Assembly (NCBI RefSeq): GCF_004345325.1
Contig: NZ_SLVJ01000002.1
Location: 1 to 64,000 of the forward strand
Length of the DNA stretch: 64,000 bases
Direction: 5' to 3'
Origin: Acinetobacter calcoaceticus
Lineage (GTDB): Bacteria; Pseudomonadota; Gammaproteobacteria; Pseudomonadales; Moraxellaceae
The notes under the pieces: model-generated
Database searches by the model: none
Told to the model about the DNA's origin: nothing
The model's input: only the letters and a program-made list of their open reading frames with translations
Program-made: the position numbers and the translations under genes
Shown here: positions 8,594-16,332 of the stretch, in pieces
Numbering within the stretch: position 1 is the stretch's first letter
Layout of the letters: every line of letters starts with the position of its first letter

Positions 8594-8689
8594 TTTCTAG
8601 GTTTAATAAATATGAGCTAAACATTGCCTAAGCCATCAGTTTCTATTCTCCCGAATAAAAATCATGCCCTGATGATTCAAATCAAATAA

Positions 8690-8709
8690 TTTAAACCCCA
8701 AAGTTTAAA
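8690..8709. promoter_or_regulatory. Inverted repeat TTTAAAC-N6-GTTTAAA
   Basis: Perfect 7-bp arms around CCCAAA. The half-site matches the core of the tandem repeat 100 bp away. A dyad of about 20 bp is the usual size for a LuxR/NarL-type dimer site. Function is inferred. Confidence 0.5.
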
Positions 8710-9214
8710 GCAAGTTTTAGTTCCCGATTTAGCTCTAGATTAACTTAGCACATTCTGATTATTTATGAAGCTTATTTTATCCAAACGGTATGAATCTACT
8801 GTGATACCTATTAACTACTTGATTAAGGGAAATCAGTTCTTAAGTTTTTCTGTTGAGTTTTGTTTTTATATCGTGTTGATTTTTATAGTTAAAATATTAT
8901 TTGGTCACTACTTAAGTAATTAAGGGTGTTGACTCGATTGCTGAACTGATTCAAATTCATAAATACACCTGAAACTTACTTATACTCAATGCTTATATTT
9001 AATCTTATTAGATATACGGAATGGCTTGTGCAGATTTTTAGCCAAATTATGCAGAGGAAATGTAGGCTGAGCTAAGTCGAGATAATGGCAACATAATCAC
9101 ACTCTAAACAGAATCAAAGATAATAAAACCAATGGCGATGATATGAACTGAATCAAGGGTGATCATTTATATTATCAATCATGCTGCTGATACTCAGAAT
9201 GGATCGAGGTAGAT

Positions 9215-10612
9215 ATGGCGCAGACTCAAGCAACAACTCCACAAAACAAAAAGTCCTCACATCGGCTGGCGGGTATATCCAGTATGGTCGGCACCACTAT
9301 CGAGTGGTATGACTTTTTTATCTATGGTGCAGCCGCTGCACTGATATTTAACAAATTGTTTTTCCCCAATTTAGACCCGATGACTGGCGTGCTGGCTGCC
9401 TTTGCCACCTATGCGGTGGGCTTTATCGGCAGGCCACTTGGCGGGCTCGTCTTCGGCCATTTTGGTGACAAGATCGGGCGTAAAGCGATGTTACTCACCA
9501 CCCTGGTGTTGATGGGGGTACCAACAGTCCTGATCGGTTTGTTACCGACTTATGATTGGATTGGGTATTGGGCAACCTTCTTCTTGGTAATCCTACGCTT
9601 TGTGCAAGGCATGGCTATGGGCGGAGAGTGGGGCGGTGCGGTATTGATGGCAGTCGAACATGCACCTGAGGGGAATAAAGGTTTTTGGGGTAGTTTGCCA
9701 CAGGCCAGTTCTGGTGCAGGGTTAATGCTGGCCTCCTTGGCCTTCGGTGCAGTGTCGATGCTCCCTGAAGAGATGTTATTTAGTTGGGGTTGGCGTCTGC
9801 CATTCCTAGCCAGTATTTTACTGCTTGGTGTGGGTTGGTATATCCGGATTAAAGTACCTGAATCACCTGATTTTGAACGTGTAAAGAAACAAGAAAAAGC
9901 AGTCAAAGTGCCTGCAATTCAAGTCTTCAAAAATCATCCACGTGAATTGATCACCATTATTATTGCGCGTGCTGCTGAAAATGCTTGGTTCTATATTGCC
10001 TCTACTTTTGCACTGGCCTATACCACTGCGCAATTGGGCATTCCTCGTCAAGATATTCTGTTTGCGATCATCTGTGGTTCAGGATTGGTGATCGTGGTGA
10101 CGCCATTGTGCGGCTATATCTCCGATAAAGTCGGGCAACGTAATCTCTTTATGTTTGGCCTATTCTTGCTGGCACTGTATTGCTATCCGTTCTTTAGCAT
10201 GTTGAATAGTCAAGATCCGCTGTTGATTTGGACCGCGATGGTGGTGGCGATTGGGATTATCTTTCCAATTATGTATGCCCCTGAATCAATGCTGTTTGCA
10301 CGTCAATTCCCCGCAGAAATTCGTTATAGCGGTATCTCGATTTCAGTGCAATTGGCAGGGGTGATCGGTGGTGGATTTGCACCAATGATTGCGACCAAGT
10401 TGCTCGGAATCGGGGATGGCAGCCCACACTTTATATCGGTTTATATCATTGGCATGGCGGTGGTTGCGATTATCTGTACCTTCTTTATGAAAAGTGACAA
10501 GCGCTATCGGGCAGAGGAGTTGATATTACAAGCGCAAAGTCAACATGTCGCCGATAAAGTCGCTAACAACACAGTCGCAACTCCTGTATCCGGTGCGGAA
10601 AGTAAAATTTAG
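9215..10612 (+). CDS. MFS transporter, metabolite:H+ symporter (MHS) family
   Basis: A 465-residue inner-membrane carrier with about twelve hydrophobic helices. The N-terminal region (GTTIEWYDFFIYGAAAALIF) and the loop GHFGDKIGRKAML mark the MHS branch that takes up organic acids such as alpha-ketoglutarate, shikimate or proline betaine. A second loop, YISDKVGQRN, begins the C-terminal half. It starts at ATG 9215 and is followed after 45 bp by a semialdehyde dehydrogenase, so the substrate is probably an acid or amine degraded through malonate or methylmalonate semialdehyde. The exact substrate cannot be read from the sequence. Confidence 0.88.
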   Translation: MAQTQATTPQNKKSSHRLAGISSMVGTTIEWYDFFIYGAAAALIFNKLFFPNLDPMTGVLAAFATYAVGFIGRPLGGLVFGHFGDKIGRKAMLLTTLVLMGVPTVLIGLLPTYDWIGYWATFFLVILRFVQGMAMGGEWGGAVLMAVEHAPEGNKGFWGSLPQASSGAGLMLASLAFGAVSMLPEEMLFSWGWRLPFLASILLLGVGWYIRIKVPESPDFERVKKQEKAVKVPAIQVFKNHPRELITIIIARAAENAWFYIASTFALAYTTAQLGIPRQDILFAIICGSGLVIVVTPLCGYISDKVGQRNLFMFGLFLLALYCYPFFSMLNSQDPLLIWTAMVVAIGIIFPIMYAPESMLFARQFPAEIRYSGISISVQLAGVIGGGFAPMIATKLLGIGDGSPHFISVYIIGMAVVAIICTFFMKSDKRYRAEELILQAQSQHVADKVANNTVATPVSGAESKI

Positions 10613-10657
10613 CATCAAGTCATTTATGTTTAATCAAGCCAAGCGGAAGGATCCAAG

Positions 10658-12160
10658 ATGAATCAGGTGATTGGTCATTATATTTCAGGGCAGCATATCC
10701 GTGATAGTCAACACACAGGTCCGGTATTTAATCCTTCTACAAGAGCGGAAATCGCCCGTTGTGCCTATGCGGATGCTGCAACCGTAGCGCGAGCCGTACA
10801 GGCAGCCACATCAAGCAATGCTAAAAATTGGGCCAAGGCTTCACATGCAGCACGCTTGCAGGTCATTTATAAGCTTCGTGAATTGATGATTGCCCGTACA
10901 GATGAACTGGCGGAAATCATCGGGCGTGAACATGGTAAAACCATTTTAGATGCCAAAGGCGAGATAGGGCGTGCCATTGAAGGCATCGAGTTTGCGTGTA
11001 ATGCACCGCATGTGACCAAGGGTGAATATGCACGCAATGTCGCGGGTGATATCGATGTTTTTTCCATCCGAGTACCTGTTGGTGTTGTCGGTTGTATTAC
11101 CCCGTTTAACTTCCCGATCATGATTCCTGCGGTGATGATGGCCATGGCGGTTTCTGTGGGCAATGCTATCGTTTGGAAACCCTCTGAGAAAGTGCCGAGT
11201 GCTGCATTGTTTTTTGCTGAACTGTGGAAGGAAGCAGGTCTACCCGATGATGTGTTCAATATCGTCCAAGGCGATAAAGTTACGGTTGATGCGATGTTAG
11301 AACATCCTGATATTGCAGCAATTAGCTTTGTGGGTTCCACTCAGATTGGTGAGTATGTCTATCAAAAAGGCACTTCACATAATAAACGGGTTGCCGCCTT
11401 TACTGGGGGTAAAAACCACATGGTGGTGATGCCAGATGCAGACTTAGAAGCAGCAGCCAATGCCTTTGTTTCAGCAGGGTTTGGTTCAGCCAGTCAACGC
11501 TGCATGGCGGTCTCTTTATTGCTGCCCGTAGGTGAAGAGACTGCACTTAAATTACGTGAATTGGTGATTGAAAAAACCAAGACATTATCCATGGGGGCTT
11601 ATAATGATCCGACTGCAGATTTTGGCGCGGTGATTTCGGCACAGTCCAAACAAACGGTGCTTCAGGCCATTGATCAATGTGTTGCAGATGGTGCTGAGTT
11701 GATTTTAGATGGTCGCGCTTATCAACATCCGATACATCAAAATGGTTATTACATTGGCCCAACCTTATTTGATCATGTCACGACTGAGATGGATTTTTAT
11801 AAACAGGAGGTCTTTGGACCTGCTCGCGGGATGATGCGGGTGAGTAGTTTAGATGAAGCCATTGATGTCACCAATCGCCATGAGTTTGGTAATGGTTCAG
11901 TGATATTTACTCGAGATGGTAAGACAGCAAACCGCTTCTTTATGGAAGTTGAATCGGGGATGGTTGGGGTTAATGTACCTGTACCTTTACCTGTAAGCTA
12001 TTTTAATTTTGGTGGTTTACGCCGTTCTAAATTTGGCGAGTCACATTTGTACGGTCCAGATGCAGCGCGTTTTTACACCAAGCTTAAAACCATCTCACAA
12101 AAATGGCCCGATGCCGTGGAGCAAGATCAGGCCATCTCTTTGGCATTTAAAATCACTTAA
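10658..12160 (+). CDS. mmsA: CoA-acylating methylmalonate-semialdehyde dehydrogenase
   Basis: A 500-residue aldehyde dehydrogenase of the MmsA/IolA type. It converts methylmalonate semialdehyde or malonate semialdehyde plus CoA and NAD+ to propionyl-CoA or acetyl-CoA. Motifs: GCITPFNFPIMIPAVMMAMA, VWKPSEKVP, FVGSTQIGEYVY, FTGGKNHMVVMPDADL, and the nucleophile Cys near residue 280 in SASQRCMAVS, all typical of this subfamily. AAGGA precedes the ATG. It forms a two-gene unit with the upstream transporter. The usual partners for valine or inositol breakdown are not in the window, so malonate semialdehyde is as likely a substrate. Confidence 0.9.
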   Translation: MNQVIGHYISGQHIRDSQHTGPVFNPSTRAEIARCAYADAATVARAVQAATSSNAKNWAKASHAARLQVIYKLRELMIARTDELAEIIGREHGKTILDAKGEIGRAIEGIEFACNAPHVTKGEYARNVAGDIDVFSIRVPVGVVGCITPFNFPIMIPAVMMAMAVSVGNAIVWKPSEKVPSAALFFAELWKEAGLPDDVFNIVQGDKVTVDAMLEHPDIAAISFVGSTQIGEYVYQKGTSHNKRVAAFTGGKNHMVVMPDADLEAAANAFVSAGFGSASQRCMAVSLLLPVGEETALKLRELVIEKTKTLSMGAYNDPTADFGAVISAQSKQTVLQAIDQCVADGAELILDGRAYQHPIHQNGYYIGPTLFDHVTTEMDFYKQEVFGPARGMMRVSSLDEAIDVTNRHEFGNGSVIFTRDGKTANRFFMEVESGMVGVNVPVPLPVSYFNFGGLRRSKFGESHLYGPDAARFYTKLKTISQKWPDAVEQDQAISLAFKIT

Positions 12161-12190
12161 GTTAGGTTTCAGAAATCAATGAGATTAGAT

Positions 12191-12211
12191 TTACCCGCAC
12201 TATGCGGGTAA
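12191..12211. terminator. Stem-loop after mmsA
   Basis: Arms TTACCCGCA and TGCGGGTAA with a CTA loop, 31 bp after the mmsA stop. The T-run is poor, so it may stabilise the 3' end rather than terminate strongly. Confidence 0.5.
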
Positions 12212-12340
12212 AACTTGTTCCATAGGCTTCAATTTTTATTTTATTTCGATATAACTGCTTGGTTTTTGAACGAATTTGGAGGTTTACTTTTCTAATTATC
12301 TCATTCATATTTAAATTTTAATTTGACTGAAATAAGCTAA

Positions 12341-13135
12341 ATGATAAAAAGTAAATTTAGAAATGTACTGTTCCTTAGTGGGATATCGCTGAGTATCAGT
12401 GGTTGTGCAACCTATAATTTAATGGAAAACTCAGAAACTAAAGTGAGCATGAAGGAAAAGATTGTACTTCAAGATCAAATTATAGCGATTGGACGGGCAA
12501 GTAAGCCGATTGAAAACTTTGAAAATGCATTGGTTCTCGCTGGAAAGAATAACAGTTATCTCGTACAACCAATCAATGATGAAAAAAATCCTGCAGACAT
12601 ATTTCAACTGATGTATTCTCAACTCGATTTGAACGCTGTATATCTGATTCCCGGTTATAGAGCACCTGGTTATTCTACAGGCGAAGATTTATTAGGTCCT
12701 AAAGCTACACCAAGTCAGATCAATATTAATCTAGATAAAATTGATAAAACCAGTCAAGCAGCAAATTATTATTTTGATATTTACTATATAAAACTATCCA
12801 ATCAAGTGAGTCAGTCAGATAAGAAAAAGGTACTCGATTTTGGTTTTGAGTGCGCCAATTATGACTTAAATGGCAAAAACTATTTAAGCTGTAAGCGTCA
12901 AATAAATACCATGATTACACTTGCCAATCAGGCAAAAAATATTAATCACATCGATTATAAATTGAAGACGCCTATTAATATTAAATATTCAACTTATACG
13001 GAGTCTAAAAATTACAGTCGGCAACTATTTAAAGTATTTATGCCAGTTACGGTGGTATTTGATATCGTGACTAGTCCAATCCAAGGCAGTTTGTTTCTGC
13101 TAGTTTCTGCAATGGGTACTCCAGGGGGATTATAA
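12341..13135 (+). CDS. Hypothetical lipoprotein
   Basis: A 264-residue protein of unknown function. It starts with a lipoprotein signal peptide: basic MIKSKFR, hydrophobic core, lipobox SISGC with Cys near residue 22. The rest has no motif I know. It is rich in Asn, Lys and Tyr and ends in a hydrophobic segment (VFDIVTSPIQGSLFLLVSAM) that could be a membrane helix or an amphipathic tail. It stands alone between mmsA and kptA and is more AT-rich than its neighbours. Probably surface or periplasmic. Confidence 0.75.
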   Translation: MIKSKFRNVLFLSGISLSISGCATYNLMENSETKVSMKEKIVLQDQIIAIGRASKPIENFENALVLAGKNNSYLVQPINDEKNPADIFQLMYSQLDLNAVYLIPGYRAPGYSTGEDLLGPKATPSQININLDKIDKTSQAANYYFDIYYIKLSNQVSQSDKKKVLDFGFECANYDLNGKNYLSCKRQINTMITLANQAKNINHIDYKLKTPINIKYSTYTESKNYSRQLFKVFMPVTVVFDIVTSPIQGSLFLLVSAMGTPGGL

Positions 13136-13190
13136 AAAGACTAAAAAGATGATTGTATGATCTGTGTAGATTCAAGTACACCATCATCAT

Positions 13191-13766
13191 TCATCTCTCA
13201 GAAATAAACGCCACTGGGACATGTTTCACTAACCAGACGCCATTTTCTGCCTGATAAAATACATCGCCTTGGGCATGCATTTTCGCGCTATCAATGGTTA
13301 AGACTTTTACTTTGCCATAACGACTTCCGACTTGGGTTGCAGTCGCGAGTTGTTCAGACAGATGTACATATTGGCGTTGTTGTGGGGTCAGTCCCTCAGC
13401 CAAGATCGAGTCGATAAAACGTGTCGCAGTCCCATGATAAAGCACATCGGGTGGGAGCTTGGCTTCAAAGCTTCGATCAACGGCCTGATGGCTATGGCCT
13501 TGTACCGCACGAATGTGTAGGCCATCGGCAGATATTTCAAAACGCTGCTTATCATTAGACACGACAAGGTCTTGAATCTGTTCCAGATTAAAGTGCCTTT
13601 TGGCGATGTGTTGTGCTTGTAAGATCAGTTGATCGATATTGGCCCAACCCTCGCTATCGAGATGGAGTGCAATCGCTTCAGGCTGATGGCGGAGGATATA
13701 ACTTAGAAATTTACTGCTTTCTTTGTCTTGTATTTGCTTGGGTTTGTTCATTTTCATAGTGCTCAT
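13191..13766 (-). CDS. kptA: RNA 2'-phosphotransferase, Tpt1/KptA family
   Basis: About 191 residues. KptA removes an internal RNA 2'-phosphate using NAD+, releasing nicotinamide and ADP-ribose 1'',2''-cyclic phosphate. Family signatures: SKFLSYILRHQPEAIALHLD (catalytic Arg-His pair), GWANIDQLI, LYHGTATRFIDSILAEGL, and QRQYVHLSEQ with a following GSRYGKV strand. The bacterial role is unclear because bacteria lack the yeast tRNA-splicing pathway. The frame opens at GTG 13802; I prefer ATG 13766 (MSTMKMN), with ATG 13751 also possible. Confidence 0.9.
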   Translation of the reverse strand: MSTMKMNKPKQIQDKESSKFLSYILRHQPEAIALHLDSEGWANIDQLILQAQHIAKRHFNLEQIQDLVVSNDKQRFEISADGLHIRAVQGHSHQAVDRSFEAKLPPDVLYHGTATRFIDSILAEGLTPQQRQYVHLSEQLATATQVGSRYGKVKVLTIDSAKMHAQGDVFYQAENGVWLVKHVPVAFISER

Positions 13767-14064
13767 ATTAGCAGCGCAGTTTGAAAATGCAAAGTGCCTC
13801 ACTTTACTTGTATTTTATTTAATCAAGTTTGGACTTGGGATTCATCCACAGCTTTATTCACAATTTTAGCTGTATTCGCTATACATTATATCAAGGCTCT
13901 GTTATACTCCTGATCACAATAAAACTTATATGATGATTCCAAGTACATAATCCTCCGTGTTCTACTGATATGAAAAAGTCTTTAATCTGAGCGATCACAT
14001 CTGAGTTTGTTATCTCCTAAATTCCAATGATGGAATTTATTTTAGTACTTAAAAATTGGTGTAA
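13767..14064. other. Divergent gap between kptA and a small gene
   Basis: 298 bp with no gene. It contains two near-DnaA-box sequences in the same orientation, TCATCCACA (13842-13850) and TTATTCACA (13854-13862), each one base from TTATCCACA. Their significance is doubtful. Confidence 0.35.
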
Positions 14065-14295
14065 ATGTTGAATAATTTTGAAAATTTAGTAGCAAAATCT
14101 GTAAATGGTCATGAAATCGTAGTTTCTTTAGTTCCAGCTATAAAAATGCAAAACACCCGTCAAGGGTCGACTTGGGTTGAAGTAGGTAAAAAAGTATTGC
14201 TTCAGTCTGGTCTTGAAATTGAATTAAACCTTGATGGTCGTAGTTTTTATACTGGCGTAAATGAAATGTTTAAACTGAGTCACCGTGTTATCTAA
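14065..14295 (+). CDS. Small hypothetical protein (76 aa)
   Basis: A 76-residue, mostly beta-patterned protein with alternating hydrophobic residues (HEIVVSLVPAIKM, WVEVGKKVLLQSGLEIELN). No signal peptide, no cysteines, no known motif. The ATG at 14065 lacks a strong ribosome-binding site, but the frame fills the space up to a well-formed terminator and has normal codon use. It looks like a real small cytoplasmic protein, perhaps restricted to the genus. Function unknown. Confidence 0.6.
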   Translation: MLNNFENLVAKSVNGHEIVVSLVPAIKMQNTRQGSTWVEVGKKVLLQSGLEIELNLDGRSFYTGVNEMFKLSHRVI

Positions 14296-14387
14296 AACCT
14301 TAAACTGTTTGAGTAAAAATAGTTAAAAGGTTTTAGGCTACATTGGAGTCGTTTGAAGATATCGATAATGATCTTCCTTCTCACCTT

Positions 14388-14424
14388 AAAAAATCCGTTA
14401 AGCACTGCTTAGACGGATTTTTTG
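14388..14424. terminator. Bidirectional rho-independent terminator
   Basis: AAAAAATCCG pairs with CGGATTTTTT around an inner TAAGCA/TGCTTA stem. It sits between convergent genes and has A/T runs suited to both strands. Confidence 0.85.
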
Positions 14425-14459
14425 CGTTATGGATGCGGGATTTAAAATGGCGCTGACTT

Positions 14460-14897
14460 TTAGGTTTTGCTCCACATCCAAATTTGTACGCAGATCATCG
14501 ATGTGATCAGTGCGATCACCAACCACAAATGTTGAATTTTCCAAATAATAATCCCAGCAGCAACCGTCATGCTGATCATCGAGAAAATTTTCATCTTGCG
14601 TGGTATACGGCGATGCTGCTGCCATTCTCGAAGCAGTGGTCCGATATAGCGATTTTCTTGGAACCAGCGATGTAGGCGAGGGGAGCCTTTGGCGGCAAAG
14701 AATGACGCCAGCATCAGAAAATCAAATGGCGGTAGGCCGGGGATAAACAGTCCAAAGAACGCGATGACGATACATAACCACGCCAGCACGATATACACCC
14801 AACGTAACCAAAATGATTTCGCCAATTTGTCTGGGTCTTGTTGCACCGTCAGCACCTCTGAAAGGGCTTTCTTTTCAGACTGATGTATATCGTCCAT
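14460..14897 (-). CDS. DUF454 (YbaN-like) inner-membrane protein
   Basis: About 145 residues with hydrophobic segments WVYIVLAWLCIVIAFFGLFIPG and an HLWLVIALITSMICVQIW tail. The middle shows the DUF454 pattern: GLPPFDFLMLASFFAAKGSPRLHRWF, then a basic stretch ending in REWQQHRRIPRKMKIFSM. The first frame codon is TTG 14906; ATG 14897 three codons later is likelier. It begins 19 bp after the heme oxygenase stop on the same strand. The same neighbourhood occurs in other gamma-proteobacteria, as far as I recall. Function unknown. Confidence 0.85.
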   Translation of the reverse strand: MDDIHQSEKKALSEVLTVQQDPDKLAKSFWLRWVYIVLAWLCIVIAFFGLFIPGLPPFDFLMLASFFAAKGSPRLHRWFQENRYIGPLLREWQQHRRIPRKMKIFSMISMTVAAGIIIWKIQHLWLVIALITSMICVQIWMWSKT

Positions 14898-14916
14898 GTC
14901 GACCAATGCCTCTCGA

Positions 14917-15519
14917 TTATTTCAATTGATCGATGTTGATGAGTAATTCACCAAAATAATCAAATGCATCGAGTGCGCCTTGTACCACTTGATCTTGTTG
15001 TTCTTTGCTAAATTGCGCTTGATCCAAAGCCTCTACAAAGCGTTTCCACACTTTTGCACGACCTTCAGGATAGGCTGCCAAGTTACGAGCGCCATGTTCT
15101 GCGGTCAGGCCAAGGCTCGCTTGTGCTTGTTTAAACAGGAATGCCGCACCCAAAGTCGAACCTTCAGAGACATAGATCCAACCGAGCGCAGCAGGAAATT
15201 GCACGTTTTTCACAGCCAATTCACGGCCTTGTGGTTGTAGCTTTAAATCTTGTAAATCCAGTAGCGCTTGCTCAGAACGACCGCGAATGTCCAAGTCTGG
15301 GATATGTGCAACCACAGCGTCTTGCTTGAAAAGTTCTTCAATTTCCACTTGGAAATAATACTGAGAAAGCGTGAATTGGGTATATTTTTCCATGCTCGAA
15401 AACACGTCTGCAGCACCCATCAATTGGTGCATACGCTCATGCTCAGCAGCCGTTTCAGTTTTTAAACGTAATGGTAGGGTTGGATTTTCAAGATCGTTAG
15501 GGTTGATCGCTAGGTTCAT
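14917..15519 (-). CDS. hemO: Heme oxygenase (HemO/PigA family)
   Basis: A 200-residue biliverdin-producing heme oxygenase that opens imported heme to release iron. The proximal-histidine region ETAAEHERMHQLM lies near residues 22-34. The distal helix reads ALGWIYVSEGSTLGAAFLFK, with the glycine-rich turn over the heme. Length matches the bacterial HemO/PigA enzymes. It is divergent from the FecI-type sigma gene, with 270 bp between. The downstream DUF454 gene is probably cotranscribed. Iron regulation is expected from context; the clear Fur-like site lies nearer the sigma gene. Confidence 0.93.
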   Translation of the reverse strand: MNLAINPNDLENPTLPLRLKTETAAEHERMHQLMGAADVFSSMEKYTQFTLSQYYFQVEIEELFKQDAVVAHIPDLDIRGRSEQALLDLQDLKLQPQGRELAVKNVQFPAALGWIYVSEGSTLGAAFLFKQAQASLGLTAEHGARNLAAYPEGRAKVWKRFVEALDQAQFSKEQQDQVVQGALDAFDYFGELLINIDQLK

Positions 15520-15749
15520 GACAGACTCTCTGAATATGGAGTGGAATTTAAAAAGGGATCTCTAATAGAGATGACGAATAACTCAGGCAAAAACCGCAAT
15601 GCAAAGCATCAATTTTTATGCATTCAATAAATATTTCATTTTGCTCGATCCATGTGGCAAAAGATGATGAGAGGCATCAAGCTTAGACCAAACCAAGCGG
15701 TTGCCCCCAAAAGTTTTTTAACACAGCATTTACAAAACAACGAATAGTA

Positions 15750-15769
15750 ACGATAATAATTATTATTTA
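15750..15769. promoter_or_regulatory. Fur-box-like site upstream of the FecI sigma gene
   Basis: GATAATAATTATTATTT at 15752-15768 is a strong match to the GATAATGATAATCATTATC pattern and ends about 20 bp before the sigma ATG. It implies iron repression of the signalling operon. Confidence 0.6.
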
Positions 15770-15789
15770 ACTAATTTGCGCTTTCGTCA

Positions 15790-16332
15790 ATGGATCATTT
15801 TCTCCCTTCGCAAAATCCGCATCAGTTTGTGCATGAACTCTATCTAGAACACCATGATTGGTTACAACAATGGTTGCATTATCGGATCAGTTATCCCTTC
15901 AATGCAGCGGATATTGTCCAAGATACATTTTGTAAGTTACTGCAAAATAAGAATTTATTTCTTGTGCAGCAACCGCGTGCTTACTTGGTGAATATTGCAA
16001 AACATTTATTGATCGATCAGCAGCGACGTTACCATCTCGAAAAAAATTATCTTGCTCAATTCACCCAACAATTGGATGAGCATGCGTTAAATATCGATTC
16101 AAACCAAGTTGAAGAGGCGGTTCACATTTTAGATTTCTTAACCGTTGCGTTACAAAGCACCCACGCTTTGGCGCGTAAAGCATTTTTGTTGTACTACTTC
16201 GAAGGCTATAGCCAAAGTGAGGTGGCGCAGGCAATTTCTAAGTCACTGCGCAGTACCCAATTGTATCTCGCTGAATGTCTAAATTTGTGTTTTGTCGCGA
16301 GACAACAACTGCTTGAGTCAGGGCCTGAATGA
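15790..16332 (+). CDS. FecI-type ECF sigma factor
   Basis: A 180-residue extracytoplasmic-function sigma factor. Region 2 is ADIVQDTFCKLLQNK followed by QPRAYLVNIAKHLLIDQQRR; region 4 is LARKAFLLYYFEGYSQSEVAQAIS and the recognition helix. This organisation belongs to cell-surface signalling systems in which receptor occupancy frees the sigma from its FecR partner. Its ATG overlaps a weak ribosome-binding context, and its TGA overlaps the next ATG (ATGA). The downstream receptor and divergent heme oxygenase suggest heme as the inducer, as in HasI. Confidence 0.9.
   Translation: MDHFLPSQNPHQFVHELYLEHHDWLQQWLHYRISYPFNAADIVQDTFCKLLQNKNLFLVQQPRAYLVNIAKHLLIDQQRRYHLEKNYLAQFTQQLDEHALNIDSNQVEEAVHILDFLTVALQSTHALARKAFLLYYFEGYSQSEVAQAISKSLRSTQLYLAECLNLCFVARQQLLESGPE

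Larger units (their letters stand above)
8493..9214. promoter_or_regulatory. Long divergent intergenic region with repeated TTTAAAC motifs
   Basis: An AT-rich region of about 720 bp between the PAS-LuxR gene and the MHS transporter, with no credible reading frame. It carries the 13-bp tandem repeat and the inverted repeat listed separately. Probably it holds both divergent promoters and regulator sites. Confidence 0.5.

Noticed and set aside
10867..11340. 157-residue frame antisense to mmsA
   Set aside because: Shadow frame within a fully matched dehydrogenase gene.
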